Assembly (NCBI RefSeq): GCF_013155295.1
Contig: NZ_JABJXT010000004.1
Span: forward strand, 206,538 to 270,537
DNA: 64,000 nucleotides
Source of the DNA: Pseudogemmobacter hezensis
GTDB taxonomy: Bacteria; Pseudomonadota; Alphaproteobacteria; Rhodobacterales; Rhodobacteraceae
Reading direction: 5' to 3'
Positions 36,896 to 46,462 of this stretch are shown here, piece after piece. The notes under the pieces are model-generated. The model was not told the origin of the DNA. It made no database searches and was given only the letters and a program-made list of their open reading frames with translations. Every line of letters starts with the position of its first letter. Within the stretch, counting starts at the first letter, position 1. The position numbers and the translations under genes were made by a program.

Positions 36896-37166
36896 CGACC
36901 GAGGGGGACAAAGGCGGCGGTTCAGCTCTCTGCCGCAACACAGGCCTATGCCTGAGACAGAGATCTGAACCGCCAGCGACCGCCGGCGCTGCTGGCGGGG
37001 GCCGTCGCCAGCAACAGGTTCATCCGGCATTTGGCAGGCCGCATCCGCGAAATCAGGCATCCGTTCGGGCGCAAGACGCCAGGATACAGGCCGCTTCAGG
37101 GCTGCCCAATTCCGGCTGCGCAGCGGGTGACAGAGGCCTCTTCAGTATGCGATGGCATGCTCTGCC

Positions 37167-37196
37167 TTGACTAAAGTGACCGCATGGTCATTTTAG
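37167..37196 (+). promoter_or_regulatory. TetR-type operator overlapping a promoter of the glucose dehydrogenase
   Basis: CTAAAGTGACC (37171-37181) and GGTCATTTTAG (37186-37196) form a 26 bp palindrome with one mismatch and a 4 nt centre. A TTGACT box (37167-37172) overlaps its left end, so a bound repressor would block RNA polymerase. The palindrome stands 69 bp before the dehydrogenase start and about 350 bp after the tetR stop. Confidence 0.6.
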
Positions 37197-37265
37197 GCGG
37201 CGCACAGCAATGGCCTGGCGGCAGCCGGAATCAGACAGGGCTGCATCATTCAAGGGATATCAATC

Positions 37266-39719
37266 ATGTCAGAAACGACACAACGCCAGGGCACGGGGGG
37301 GCGGGCGGCGAAGGTTTTCGCGGTCCTCCTTGTGCTGATCGGCGCGGCTTATATCTGGGGCGGGGGGCAGCTCGCAGCTTTGGGGGGAAGCCTTTACTTT
37401 CTCCTGACGGGGATCGCAGTTGTTCTCTCGGGCCTTTTGGTCTGGCGTGGAAATGCGCTTGGCGGCTGGCTTTACGCGCTGGTGCTGGCCTCGACCTGGA
37501 TCTGGGCGATTTCCGAGGTGGGTGTTGATTTCTGGACGCTGCTGCCGCGCCTTATGGGGCCGTTCCTGTTCGGGCTGTTCTTCCTGACCCCCTGGTATCG
37601 CCGGTCGGTCACATCCGGGCCGGTTTCGCTTGCGGGCGGCAGGGCCGTGGCAGGCGCGCTGACGGCTGCGATCGCCGGGCTGTTCGTCTGGGGTGGCCTG
37701 GCCGGTGACCCGCACGAAACCAAAGCCGCCCGCGCCTTGCCCCAGGCCCTGGGCAGTTTTGCCCCGCCGGGTGTCAAGGGCGAATGGCACAATTACGGTA
37801 ATGATACCGGCGGAACCCGGTTTTCGAACCTGACCCAGATTACGCCGGCAAATGTCAAAGGGCTTGAGGTCGCATGGACCTATCGCACCGGCGACTACCC
37901 GCCCGCCGAAGGGCCGAACCGCCGCTTTCAGGCGACTCCGCTGAAGATCGGCAATGCGCTGTATTTCTGCACGCCGCGCAATGACATCGTGTCGCTCAAC
38001 CCTGAAACCGGGGCCGAGAACTGGCGCTTCAATGCGAATGTGAACCTGCGCGGTGTGACCGGCTCGGCTGCCTGCCGTGGCGTGGCCTACTTTGAGACGC
38101 CTTCCCCCGATACGACGCAGCGCAACAGCGCGGGCGAGGCGCTTTGCGCGCGCCGCATCATCGGGCCCACCGTTGACGCCCGCCTGCTGGCGGTGGATGC
38201 CGCGACCGGCGAGCCCTGCACCGGCTTTGGCGAAAATGGCCAGGTCAACCTGCTGAAGGGCCTGGGCGAGGTGATCCCCGGCTACTCCTATGTCTCATCG
38301 GCGCCGCAGGTCATTCGCGGCCGCGTGGTGATCGGGGGCTGGGTCTCTGACGGGCAATCGGTGAATGAGCCTTCGGGCGTAATCCGGGCCTTTGATGCGA
38401 CCACGGGGGCCTTCTCCTGGGCTTTCGACATGGGCGATATCAACAACCATACCGAACCGGGCGAGGGTGAGGAATATACCCGTGGCACCCCGAATTCCTG
38501 GGGGCCGATTTCGGCGGATGAGACGCTTGGTCTGGTCTATATGCCGACCGGCAATGCGACGCCCGATTACTGGGGCAGCCATCGCCGCGATTTCGACAAC
38601 CGCTATTCCGGGTCGGTGCTGGCGATCAATGCCGAAACCGGCGCACTGCGCTGGCATTTCCAGACCATCCATAACGATGTCTGGGATATGGACGTCGCCG
38701 CCCAGCCAAGCCTGATTGATCTGGAGATCGACGGCAAGACCGTGCCCGCGCTGGTGCAGCTGACCAAGCGCGGCCAGAACTTCGTGCTGAACCGCGAAAC
38801 CGGCGAGCCGATCTACCGGGTCGAGGAAAAGCCCGCGCCGCAGGGCGGGGCCGAACCGGACTACATCTCAAAAACCCAGCCCTATTCGGTGGAAATGCCG
38901 GAGTTTTCGGGCATGAACCCCGACAAGCCCTTTGGTGTGGACGAGGCTGACATGTGGGGCATTACGCCCTTTGACATGATGTATTGCCGCATCCAGTTCA
39001 AAAAGGCGCGGTGGGAAGGCACGCTGACGCCTCCGGGCGAAGATCCCGTCTTCTTCTTCCCCGGCTCGCTGGGCGGCAATAACTGGGGTTCGGGCAGCTT
39101 CGATCCGGAACGCAAGATCCTGATCGCCAACTGGAACCGGGTGCCGATGTATCTGCGCCTGATCCCGCGCCCCGAGGCGGATGCGATGGGCCTCAAGGCC
39201 GCTGACGGCTCGCCCGGAACTTCGGTCGGGGGCAATGTGCCGCAGATGGGTGTGCCCTATGCGGCAGGGCTTGCGCCCTTCATGTCGCCTCTTGGCGCGC
39301 CTTGCCTTGCGCCGCCCTATGGGATGGTGACGGCTATCGATCTGACCACGAAAGAGGTGCTCTGGAGCCGCCGGTCCGGCACGGCAGAGGATAGCGGCGT
39401 ATCGGTCGGCGGGACGAAGATCTCGGCGCCTCTGCCGATCCCGATGGGCGTTCCGGGGCTTGGCGGCACCATGACCACCAAATCCGGCCTGGTCTTTGTG
39501 GCGGCCTCGGGCGAGCAGACGCTGCGGGCGATGGACCTGGCGACCGGGGATGTGATCTGGAAAGATCGGCTTCCGGCGGGCGGCAATGCGACACCGATGA
39601 CCTATCTCTCGGAAGAGAGCGGGCGTCAGTTCGTTGTCATCGCCGCTGGCGGGCATAACCTGATGCAGACCCAGCCCGGCGACTATGTGGTCGCCTATGC
39701 GCTGCCGAAGGGGAACTGA
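37266..39719 (+). CDS. gcd: Membrane-bound PQQ-dependent glucose dehydrogenase
   Basis: An 817-residue quinoprotein. The first 145 residues hold about five transmembrane helices as in Gcd, and the rest is an eight-bladed propeller facing the periplasm: WHNYGNDTGGTRFSNLTQI, FQATPLKIGNALYFCTP, HNDVWDMDVAAQPSL, FFFPGSLGGNNWGSG and a terminal NLMQTQPGDYVVAYALP. Gcd oxidises glucose to gluconolactone and passes electrons to ubiquinone. Quinate dehydrogenase is a near relative; the HNDVWDMD block favours sugar specificity but does not prove it. No pqq synthesis genes are in the window. Confidence 0.92.
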   Translation: MSETTQRQGTGGRAAKVFAVLLVLIGAAYIWGGGQLAALGGSLYFLLTGIAVVLSGLLVWRGNALGGWLYALVLASTWIWAISEVGVDFWTLLPRLMGPFLFGLFFLTPWYRRSVTSGPVSLAGGRAVAGALTAAIAGLFVWGGLAGDPHETKAARALPQALGSFAPPGVKGEWHNYGNDTGGTRFSNLTQITPANVKGLEVAWTYRTGDYPPAEGPNRRFQATPLKIGNALYFCTPRNDIVSLNPETGAENWRFNANVNLRGVTGSAACRGVAYFETPSPDTTQRNSAGEALCARRIIGPTVDARLLAVDAATGEPCTGFGENGQVNLLKGLGEVIPGYSYVSSAPQVIRGRVVIGGWVSDGQSVNEPSGVIRAFDATTGAFSWAFDMGDINNHTEPGEGEEYTRGTPNSWGPISADETLGLVYMPTGNATPDYWGSHRRDFDNRYSGSVLAINAETGALRWHFQTIHNDVWDMDVAAQPSLIDLEIDGKTVPALVQLTKRGQNFVLNRETGEPIYRVEEKPAPQGGAEPDYISKTQPYSVEMPEFSGMNPDKPFGVDEADMWGITPFDMMYCRIQFKKARWEGTLTPPGEDPVFFFPGSLGGNNWGSGSFDPERKILIANWNRVPMYLRLIPRPEADAMGLKAADGSPGTSVGGNVPQMGVPYAAGLAPFMSPLGAPCLAPPYGMVTAIDLTTKEVLWSRRSGTAEDSGVSVGGTKISAPLPIPMGVPGLGGTMTTKSGLVFVAASGEQTLRAMDLATGDVIWKDRLPAGGNATPMTYLSEESGRQFVVIAAGGHNLMQTQPGDYVVAYALPKGN

Positions 39720-39742
39720 TCCCTCGGCAGGATAGATCAACC

Positions 39743-39768
39743 GGGGCGCCCTGTCAGGGCGCCCTTTC
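39743..39768 (+). terminator. Intrinsic terminator of gcd
   Basis: Stem GGGCGCC/GGCGCCC (about 39744-39764) with loop CTGTCA-type, followed by TTTCT. It begins 24 bp after the gcd stop. Confidence 0.8.
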
Positions 39769-39917
39769 TATTTGCCGCGCCCGGGTTCCGGGACCTGCCC
39801 GCGGCCCTCGGGGTCAAAGGCCACCCCGGCAAGGCCCACCAGCCAGAGCGTCAGCGCGCAGACAGCATGGATCACCCCCGGCACCGTCAGGCGTTCCTCT
39901 GGCGCAAACCCGCCCAC
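39768..39917 (-). CDS. Possible 49-codon hydrophobic ORF or gene remnant
   Basis: Minus-strand frame from a GTG at 39917 to a TAG at 39768. It has one hydrophobic segment, VIHAVCALTLWLVGLAGVAF, then a short polar tail DPEGRGQVPEPGRGK. I do not recognise a family and the ribosome site is poor. It could be the C-terminal relic of a membrane protein. Confidence 0.22.
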   Translation of the reverse strand: MGGFAPEERLTVPGVIHAVCALTLWLVGLAGVAFDPEGRGQVPEPGRGK

Positions 39918-40627
39918 TGATGCCTGAAATCATATTCAAACCCGGCAAAGATGCGGGGCAGATCCCGTGCGAGGGAAAGCAAAAGACGCGCAGGAAGGGA
40001 ATAGCCTGTGCAATCTTAATATATTGATAATAAAAGATTATAACAGGGCTTTGACCCACCCCCTTCTCACCCCCGCGATCCCGACGAAGTGGGGCTCAAA
40101 AGCTGCAAATGGCGGCTGATTGCCCTGCCTGCCTTGCCGGGGAAACGGCCTGGTCCGGGCGGCAACCGGGCTCGCTTTCCTGATGCGACACAGGGGGCTG
40201 CGCATCCTTTGCTGTTTTCGACCGGGAACATGAAAACCGTAATCTGACGACCAGCGCAGATGCCGCGTGCAGGTCACGATCCGCTTCCCTCAGAACTTCT
40301 GCAAGCGCACCAGCCTGGTGAAAGCAGGGCAGTTCATGTGCCCGAAACGGCTTTGCGGGAGGCTTCAAAGCAGAAAGGGGAATGAAACGCCCATTTTGGG
40401 CCGCCCCGACCCCAGCCGGTTTGCTTTGTCCTGCGAGAGGCCGTAAAACAGGGAACGGGTCAGCCATATGCCAGCTCAGAGGGGATCGTCCGGTTCGCCC
40501 GGACGCTGCAGAGAGTGGGGCGTGGCATGTGTCGCAAAGGCTGCGATTATATCGTGAAAGGCTTTGCGCGCCGCCGGGCGTTTCCCGCGCATACAAACCG
40601 CTTCGGTTGGTGGCAGCAGGATGGGCC
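39918..40627. other. Gene-poor spacer before the FecI-like sigma gene
   Basis: About 700 bp without a convincing gene. An AT-rich patch at 40012-40045, containing ATTGATAATAAAAGATTAT, loosely resembles an iron-regulator (Fur-like) site and would suit the iron-uptake genes that follow, but the match is weak. Confidence 0.35.
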
Positions 40628-41149
40628 ATGAGCCATTCTGAAGATCCGAAGAGCATATTCGCGGCACTTGCCGGCAGCTACAGCGAGCTGACGCGACGGC
40701 TGGCGCGTCGGCTTGGCCACCATGCCGATGCGCAGGATGTGATGCAGGAGACCTGGATCCGCCTTGCCCGCAGTGAGGTTCCGGCACAGGTTTCCAGCCC
40801 GAAATCATATGTGGCAAGGGTCGCAGGAAATCTGGCGATCGATCATATGCGCGCGCAGACCCGGCATGAGCGGCAATTCGGCGCTGATCCGGAGGCGGTG
40901 GTCGCGGATGATGCGCCCTCGGCCGAGCGGGTGCTGGATTACCGCCAGCGCATCGCGCGGCTGAATGCGGTGATCGCCGGTCTGCCACCGCGCCAGCGCG
41001 AGGTGTTCCTGATGCATAAATTCGACGGGCTCAGCCATTCCGAGGTGGCATCCCGGCTTGGCATCAGCCGCTCGGCGGTGGAAAAGCTGGTGATGAAGGC
41101 GCTTGCAAGCTGCCGTGACGGGATGGGGGATCTGCTCGATGAAGACTGA
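40628..41149 (+). CDS. FecI-like ECF sigma factor
   Basis: A 173-residue RNA polymerase sigma factor of the FecI group. Region 2 contains HHADAQDVMQETWIRLAR and YVARVAGNLAIDHMRAQTRH; region 4 contains LPPRQREVFLMHKFDGLSHSEVASRLGISRSAVEKLVMKAL. The ATG at 40628 begins the conserved part; the frame extends upstream but without similarity. It is followed by a FecR-like gene and a TonB receptor, the standard cell-surface signalling trio. Confidence 0.93.
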   Translation: MSHSEDPKSIFAALAGSYSELTRRLARRLGHHADAQDVMQETWIRLARSEVPAQVSSPKSYVARVAGNLAIDHMRAQTRHERQFGADPEAVVADDAPSAERVLDYRQRIARLNAVIAGLPPRQREVFLMHKFDGLSHSEVASRLGISRSAVEKLVMKALASCRDGMGDLLDED

Positions 41150-41250
41150 CAGGCCTATCCCCGCCCCGGGGCTGAGGGGGGCGGGCCGACGGATCGTCTT
41201 ATCTGCAGCAGGGATGCGGTCGCAGGGCAGCAGACAGACAGGTGACGCGG

Positions 41251-42204
41251 ATGGCTGAGACAGGCGAAGGGTTCGCCCCGGAAGGAAGCGTGCGCGATCA
41301 GGCGCTGGCCTGGTTCGTCCGGATCAATTCCGGTGATGCGACGCCAGTGGAACGGGCAGGCCATGCGGCCTGGCTTGCCGCCGATCCGGGGCACCGCGCA
41401 GAGTATCAGAAGCTGGGTGGTCTCTGGCAGGATCTTGAGGGCGTCACTGATCCGAGGATGGGGCAGATCGTTGCGATGCCCGCGCGCAGGCTTTCACGCC
41501 GGATGGTGCTGTCGGGCGGTGTGGCGGCCAGTGCCGCGGGCGGCTGGCTGGCGCTGAACGGGCTGCCGGATTTCCTGCAAAGCGACGAATATACCGGCAT
41601 CGGGGTTCAGGGCCACGCGGTTCTGGCCGATGGCAGCGAGGTGGATCTGGACGCCGATACCGCCTTCGCGCTGGATTACACTGCTTCCGCGCGGGGCCTC
41701 AGGCTGCAACGGGGCCGCGCAGTGTTCGAGGTCGCGCCCGACCCGCGCCCCTTCCGCGTTTCCGTCGGCGATGGGGTGATTACCGCGCTCGGAACGAAGT
41801 TCTCCGTCCATCTCTGGGCCGGGATGACGACCGTGGCGGTCGAGGAACATGCGGTCACCGTTCAGGCCCGGGGCCTGGGCCAGGTGCAGGTGGCAGAGGG
41901 GGAAAGGATCTCCTTCGGCCAGGGCGTCAGCGGCCAGGTGGAAACCGCCGATCCCGCGACGGAAACCGCCTGGCTGCGCGGCAAGCTGATTTTTGAGGAC
42001 CGCCCGCTGCGCCAGGTAATCGCCGATGTGAACCGCTATCGCAGCGGCACCATCCGCGTGACCAGCGACAGCCTGATGGAGATGCGGGTCAGCGGCATGT
42101 TCGACATCGCAAACCCCGATGGCGTGCTGGCAGCGATTGAACAGACCCTGCCGGTGAAAAGCACCCATATCACCCCCTGGCTGGTGGTTTTGCGCCCGGC
42201 ATAA
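41251..42204 (+). CDS. FecR-like anti-sigma regulator
   Basis: A 317-residue single-pass membrane protein. The N-terminal cytoplasmic DUF4880-type domain reads ALAWFVRINSGDATPVERAGHAAWLAADPGHRAEY; a membrane segment follows (VLSGGVAASAAGGWLAL), and the periplasmic FecR domain contains GRAVFEVAPDPRPFRVSVGDG and TALGTKFSVHLWAG, ending with a DUF4974-like part (FEDRPLRQVIADVNRY). It would pass the receptor's signal to the sigma factor 100 bp upstream. Start may be this ATG or the GTG at 41242. Confidence 0.92.
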   Translation: MAETGEGFAPEGSVRDQALAWFVRINSGDATPVERAGHAAWLAADPGHRAEYQKLGGLWQDLEGVTDPRMGQIVAMPARRLSRRMVLSGGVAASAAGGWLALNGLPDFLQSDEYTGIGVQGHAVLADGSEVDLDADTAFALDYTASARGLRLQRGRAVFEVAPDPRPFRVSVGDGVITALGTKFSVHLWAGMTTVAVEEHAVTVQARGLGQVQVAEGERISFGQGVSGQVETADPATETAWLRGKLIFEDRPLRQVIADVNRYRSGTIRVTSDSLMEMRVSGMFDIANPDGVLAAIEQTLPVKSTHITPWLVVLRPA

Positions 42205-42219
42205 ACGCGAGACCGGATC

Positions 42220-42268
42220 GATCAGCCCCCCGATCAGCCCACCCGATCAGCCCCCGGGTCGGCCCCCG
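42220..42268. repeat. Three to four GATCAGCCCCCC units
   Basis: Short 12-13 bp GC-rich direct repeats directly after the fecR stop and before the receptor promoter. Confidence 0.6.
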
Positions 42269-42282
42269 GATGAAACTTCTGA

Positions 42283-42350
42283 CAAAAAAATTAAGAAATC
42301 TGCGCGCAGGGGGTGAGGGACCAGGCTCGTCCGCTCGTCCTGATCTGTAA
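42283..42350 (+). promoter_or_regulatory. Candidate FecI-type promoter of the TonB receptor
   Basis: An A-rich tract (AAAAAAATTAAGAAAT) precedes GGGGGTGAGGGA and, after about 12 bp, GTCC. This layout resembles promoters of FecI-class sigma factors in front of TonB receptor genes. It ends about 40-100 bp before the receptor start. Confidence 0.4.
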
Positions 42351-42390
42351 CGGGCTGGAAAGCCCTCTCACGGACAGGAGTTTTCAGATC

Positions 42391-44922
42391 ATGGCGCAGG
42401 GTTCAGGCCGCAGACAGACCATAAACCGGGCAGGGTCAGTAAGAGGGATTGGCCTCGCGCTGATGTCCTCGACCGCCATTCTTCTCGGCGCGGCGGGCGG
42501 CCTCATCGGTTCCGCCACGCCCGCCCGCGCGCAGCAGGCGGCGACGCAATATGCGGTTCCGGCCGGGCCGCTCGCCTCGGCGATCACCCGCTTTGGCGAG
42601 GCCTCGGGGTTGCAGATCCTTTATCCGGCGGACCTTGTGCGCGGCAAGCAATCGCCGGGCGTCTCGGGCAGCTACAGCCGCGATGAGGCGCTCTCGCAAC
42701 TGCTGGCGGGCAGCGGGCTGACCTTCCGCTACACCGCCGGAAACACCCTGACGCTGGAGGCGGCAGGCGGCGGTGCCGGCGACAGCGCGGTGGATGGCGC
42801 GCTCAATCTGGGCACCATCACCCTGGTCGGCGCGGGCAATGCCGTGACCGAGGGCACCGGCTCTTACACCACCGGCGCGATGAGTGCTACGACCCGTTTC
42901 GCGCTTGCGGTGCATGAGACGCCCCAGGCGGTGACCGTGGTCACGCGGCAGAAAATGGACGACCAGGCGATGACCGGCGTTCAGGATGTGGTGCGCAATT
43001 CAACCGGCCTTAGCCTGCGCAAATGGGGCGGCGAGCGGCCGCGCTATTACGCGCGTGGCTTTGTCATGGATAATTTCATGCTCGACGGGCTGCCGGTGAA
43101 TTATGAGGCGGATACCTTCACCGATTCCACCCTGGCGATCTATGACCATGTCGAAGTGGTGCGCGGCGCAACCGGGCTTGTGACCGGCACGGGCGAGCCC
43201 TCGGGCACGATGAATTTCGTGCGCAAGCGGCCGGGCGATGAGAGGCGTACCAGCATCACCGGCAGCATCGGGTCATGGGCCGATTACCGGGGCGAGCTGG
43301 ATGTCGGCGGCCCGCTGAATGAGGCGGGCACCATTCGCGGCCGCTTTGTCACTTCGCTGCAGGATAAGAACAGCTATATCCGCGATTATGAAAGCAAGCG
43401 GCAGCTGTATTACGGCACTTTTGAGTTCGACCTGGGCGATGCGACCACGCTCAGCATCGGCGGCTATTACAACCGCGAAGACAATCCCGGTGCCGACTGG
43501 AACGGGCTTGGCACCAATCCCGATGGCACCTTCCTGGATATCGACCGCTCGACCCGGCTGTCGCCGACGTGGTCCTACTGGGACAAGGAAACCTCGAATG
43601 CCTTTATCGAGCTGGAGCATCAGTTCGACAATGGCTGGCAGGCAAAAGCGGCTTTGCGCCGGGTCTCGACCAAAATGGATATGCGCGGCTCTTTCCTGCA
43701 ACTGCCAGTGCGCGATGCAAGTGGCAATGTGAGCTATCAGCTGCGCGCGGGCAAATATGATTATACCCGTGACCAGACCACATTCGATGCCTGGGCCTCG
43801 GGCCCGGTAGAGCTTTTCGGCCGCGAGCATGAGCTGGTCTTTGGCGCAAGCTATCGTGACAGCGCGAATACCGATCGGGGCGCGGCCTATAATACCGCAA
43901 CCGGCGGCTTTGATCTGACCACGATCGACCCCTACACTTGGGATCCGGGATCATTCCCGGTGCCGCCGATCTATGGCTATTGGGGCCAGTGGTCGCGCAC
44001 CACCGAGATCAAAAACACCTCGGTCTATGCGGCGGGGCGTTTCGCGCTGAGCGATGATCTGACGCTGGTCAGCGGCGGGCGGTTCGACTGGTATGACTAC
44101 ACCACGACAACCGATGATGCCGGCTGGATCACCTCGAAAGGCTATAAAGAGAATGGCGAGTTCACCCCCTATGCCGGGCTGATCTGGCAGCTGAATGACA
44201 GCTATTCCCTCTATGCCAGCTATACCAGCATCTTTAAGCCGCAAGGCCAGTCGACCGATGCCGCGGGCAATGCACTGGACCCGATCACCGGCAAGAATTA
44301 CGAGATCGGCTTCAAAGGCACCTGGATGGATGAGCGGCTGAATTTCGGCGCATCTCTTTTCCGCATCGTGCAGCAAAACCTGCCGGAATCTCTGCCCAGT
44401 TCCGCCTGTTCTGTCGGCTGGGAATGCTATCGCGGCGTCGGTGAGGTCGAGGGCAAGGGGATCGACCTTGAAATCTCGGGTGAGATCATCCCGCGCCTCA
44501 ATCTTATGGCGGGCTATACCTATACCCATGCCGAGGTGACCAGAGGCTCGAATACCGGGGTTGCGGGGGATCGCTACAATACCTCCCTGCCCGAACATCA
44601 GCTGAAGATTTCGACCGTCTACCACCTGCCCGGCAAATGGGAGGGCTGGCGTATTGGCGGCGCGGTGCGCTGGCAAAGCGAGATAACTTCGGTTTCGTTT
44701 AAAGACACCTATCCCGCCTTTGGCATCACGCCGGTGGTGCAGGATGCCTTTACGGTGGCGGATCTGGTTGTCGGCTACAGGCTGAGTGACACTTTCGACA
44801 TCCAGCTGAACGTCAACAACGTCTTTGACAAATACTATTACGAGACGGTCGGTGGCTTTGAAGGCTCGAACTCTTTCGGTGCGCCGCGCAGCTTCATGCT
44901 GACCGCGAAGGCGACGTTCTGA
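42391..44922 (+). CDS. TonB-dependent siderophore-type receptor with STN signalling domain
   Basis: An 843-residue outer-membrane receptor. After a signal peptide ending PARAQ comes an STN secretin/TonB N-terminal domain (YAVPAGPLASAITRFGEASG), which talks to FecR; then the plug (ETPQAVTVVTRQKMDDQ, YYARGFVMDNFMLDGLPV, YDHVEVVRGATGLVTGTGEP) and a 22-strand barrel ending in LTAKATF with the terminal Phe. The plug is most like FhuE/FpvA-type hydroxamate-siderophore receptors. The ATG at 42391 has AGGAG upstream. Its gene neighbours, gcd and a YncE-like protein, leave open that it imports something other than a siderophore. Confidence 0.92.
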   Translation: MAQGSGRRQTINRAGSVRGIGLALMSSTAILLGAAGGLIGSATPARAQQAATQYAVPAGPLASAITRFGEASGLQILYPADLVRGKQSPGVSGSYSRDEALSQLLAGSGLTFRYTAGNTLTLEAAGGGAGDSAVDGALNLGTITLVGAGNAVTEGTGSYTTGAMSATTRFALAVHETPQAVTVVTRQKMDDQAMTGVQDVVRNSTGLSLRKWGGERPRYYARGFVMDNFMLDGLPVNYEADTFTDSTLAIYDHVEVVRGATGLVTGTGEPSGTMNFVRKRPGDERRTSITGSIGSWADYRGELDVGGPLNEAGTIRGRFVTSLQDKNSYIRDYESKRQLYYGTFEFDLGDATTLSIGGYYNREDNPGADWNGLGTNPDGTFLDIDRSTRLSPTWSYWDKETSNAFIELEHQFDNGWQAKAALRRVSTKMDMRGSFLQLPVRDASGNVSYQLRAGKYDYTRDQTTFDAWASGPVELFGREHELVFGASYRDSANTDRGAAYNTATGGFDLTTIDPYTWDPGSFPVPPIYGYWGQWSRTTEIKNTSVYAAGRFALSDDLTLVSGGRFDWYDYTTTTDDAGWITSKGYKENGEFTPYAGLIWQLNDSYSLYASYTSIFKPQGQSTDAAGNALDPITGKNYEIGFKGTWMDERLNFGASLFRIVQQNLPESLPSSACSVGWECYRGVGEVEGKGIDLEISGEIIPRLNLMAGYTYTHAEVTRGSNTGVAGDRYNTSLPEHQLKISTVYHLPGKWEGWRIGGAVRWQSEITSVSFKDTYPAFGITPVVQDAFTVADLVVGYRLSDTFDIQLNVNNVFDKYYYETVGGFEGSNSFGAPRSFMLTAKATF

Positions 44923-44929
44923 CCGTTCC

Positions 44930-44954
44930 TCCGGCGGGGCATGGCTTCGCCGGA
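44930..44954 (+). other. Stem-loop between receptor and YncE-like genes
   Basis: TCCGGCG (44930-44936) pairs with CGCCGGA (44948-44954), loop 11 nt, no U-tract. It may stabilise the receptor message. Confidence 0.4.
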
Positions 44955-45008
44955 TCCCGTTGTCTGACCGGAAGGCATCGGCTTTTCGGTCCAGGAAGGA
45001 GATTTCCC

Positions 45009-46160
45009 ATGATCCCGATGCCCCGCATCACCCGCACACTTGCCAGTGCCTTGCTGACGCTGTCGCTGGCCTCACCCGCGCTGGCCGAGACTGTCACGCC
45101 GCTGACCCCGGCGCAGATCGCGCCCGCTATAACCCGCACCGACAGCATTCCCGGCGCCAATGAGCTGGTGCATGACGCGGCTTCCGGGCTGCTTTATGTC
45201 GCCTCGGTCCCGGATTTTGCCGAGGGCACGCCCGGCTATATCCATATCCTCGATGCGACTGACCTGCGCCCTCTCCGCCAGATCCAGTCTGGACGGCTGC
45301 CGTTTGCATTGGCCCTGGATCACAGCACGGGGCGTCTTTATGCCGGGAATACGCTGGAGGGCTCGCTCTCGGTGATTGACGCCAAAGGCGGCCAGCTTTT
45401 GCAGGTGATCCAGCTTGGCCAGCCCATGGGTGAAGGTTTTGAACATACCCGGATGATCGCGCTGGACGAGGGGCGCGGCCTTGGTTTTGTCACCAGCCCG
45501 GGCGAAAAGGGGGTGATCTGGGTCGTCGATACCAAAGACGGCAAGCTGCTGCACCGGATCGACCAGGGCCTCTGGACCGCCGGCGCGGCCCATGACCCGC
45601 AGGCCGGGCGCTTTTATGCCAGCGGCGGCGGCATGGCAGAGATCGCGGTGATCGATGCCGAAAGCGGCGGGCTGACGGGCACGATTTCCACCGGTGATAC
45701 GGTTGAGCCGGGCGAGGCCGCGTCGAAGCATTTCTTCGTCAATCTGGCCATCGACCCGGCGACGCAGCGGCTTTTTGCGGCGGATGCCAGCACCGGGTCT
45801 CTTTATGTCATTGATATTGCTGCCGGTAAGCCGGTTGCGACCGTTCCTGTCGGTCTCGGGGTGCTGGATGTGGCTTTCAACCCGACCCGCTCTGAGATCT
45901 ATGTCTCCTGGCGCGGGGTGACCCGTGAGGCACCCGAGGGTCAGGGCGGCGTCGCGGTGATTGACGCAACCGATTACCGCGTGAAAGCGCAGATCCCGCT
46001 TGCCACCCATCCAAACAGCCTTGAGGTCAGTGCCGACGGAAGCGTGCTTTTCGTGACGGTCAAGGCCCCGCATGAGGAAAGCCATCCCGATTACCGCAAG
46101 GGCGCGCTGGACGGGGTTGTGCGGCTTGATCTGGCAAAGCTGGCGGGCCTGTCTGACTGA
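45009..46160 (+). CDS. YncE-like periplasmic beta-propeller protein
   Basis: A 383-residue protein with a signal peptide (cleavage after SPALA) and a seven-bladed propeller of YVTN/YncE type: repeated blades such as LVHDAASGLLYVAS, ALDHSTGRLYAGNTLEGSLSVID, AIDPATQRLFAADASTGSLYVID and LEVSADGSVLFVTVKA. E. coli YncE is iron-regulated and is encoded beside the TonB receptor YncD. Function is unknown. AAGGAG precedes the ATG, 86 bp after the receptor gene, so it is very likely in the same operon. Confidence 0.88.
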   Translation: MIPMPRITRTLASALLTLSLASPALAETVTPLTPAQIAPAITRTDSIPGANELVHDAASGLLYVASVPDFAEGTPGYIHILDATDLRPLRQIQSGRLPFALALDHSTGRLYAGNTLEGSLSVIDAKGGQLLQVIQLGQPMGEGFEHTRMIALDEGRGLGFVTSPGEKGVIWVVDTKDGKLLHRIDQGLWTAGAAHDPQAGRFYASGGGMAEIAVIDAESGGLTGTISTGDTVEPGEAASKHFFVNLAIDPATQRLFAADASTGSLYVIDIAAGKPVATVPVGLGVLDVAFNPTRSEIYVSWRGVTREAPEGQGGVAVIDATDYRVKAQIPLATHPNSLEVSADGSVLFVTVKAPHEESHPDYRKGALDGVVRLDLAKLAGLSD

Positions 46161-46462
46161 GCCGGTCTGACTGAGCCTGTTTGGCTCACCAGCCGTCCGG
46201 AGACATGCCCAGGCGCCCGGGAGCTCAGATGCCCGGAAACTCAGGGGCCGGGGAAATCTGGCAGACAGCGCAGCTGTTGCTTCCCGGCAAGGCGGCGCCT
46301 GGCCCTGAGGGTGCCCCAGGCGCCGTGAACCGGCAGAACAGGCGCTTATCTGTGGCCCCATTGGCCTGGTCCCGGGCCTTCCCCCGAGCATCATCAGACC
46401 CCGCTGGATCAGTGCGCCCCCGGGCGAGATCGCGCGGCCCGGGAAGAACCAGGAATGCGAAC
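46161..46462. other. Degraded spacer after the YncE-like gene
   Basis: About 300 bp with no intact gene. It begins with small GC-rich direct and inverted repeats (to about 46270). I recognise nothing else. Confidence 0.35.

Noticed and set aside
40012..40045. Fur box in the AT-rich patch before the FecI-like gene
   Set aside because: Only part of the consensus fits, and Rhodobacterales often use RirA or Irr instead; kept only as a remark.
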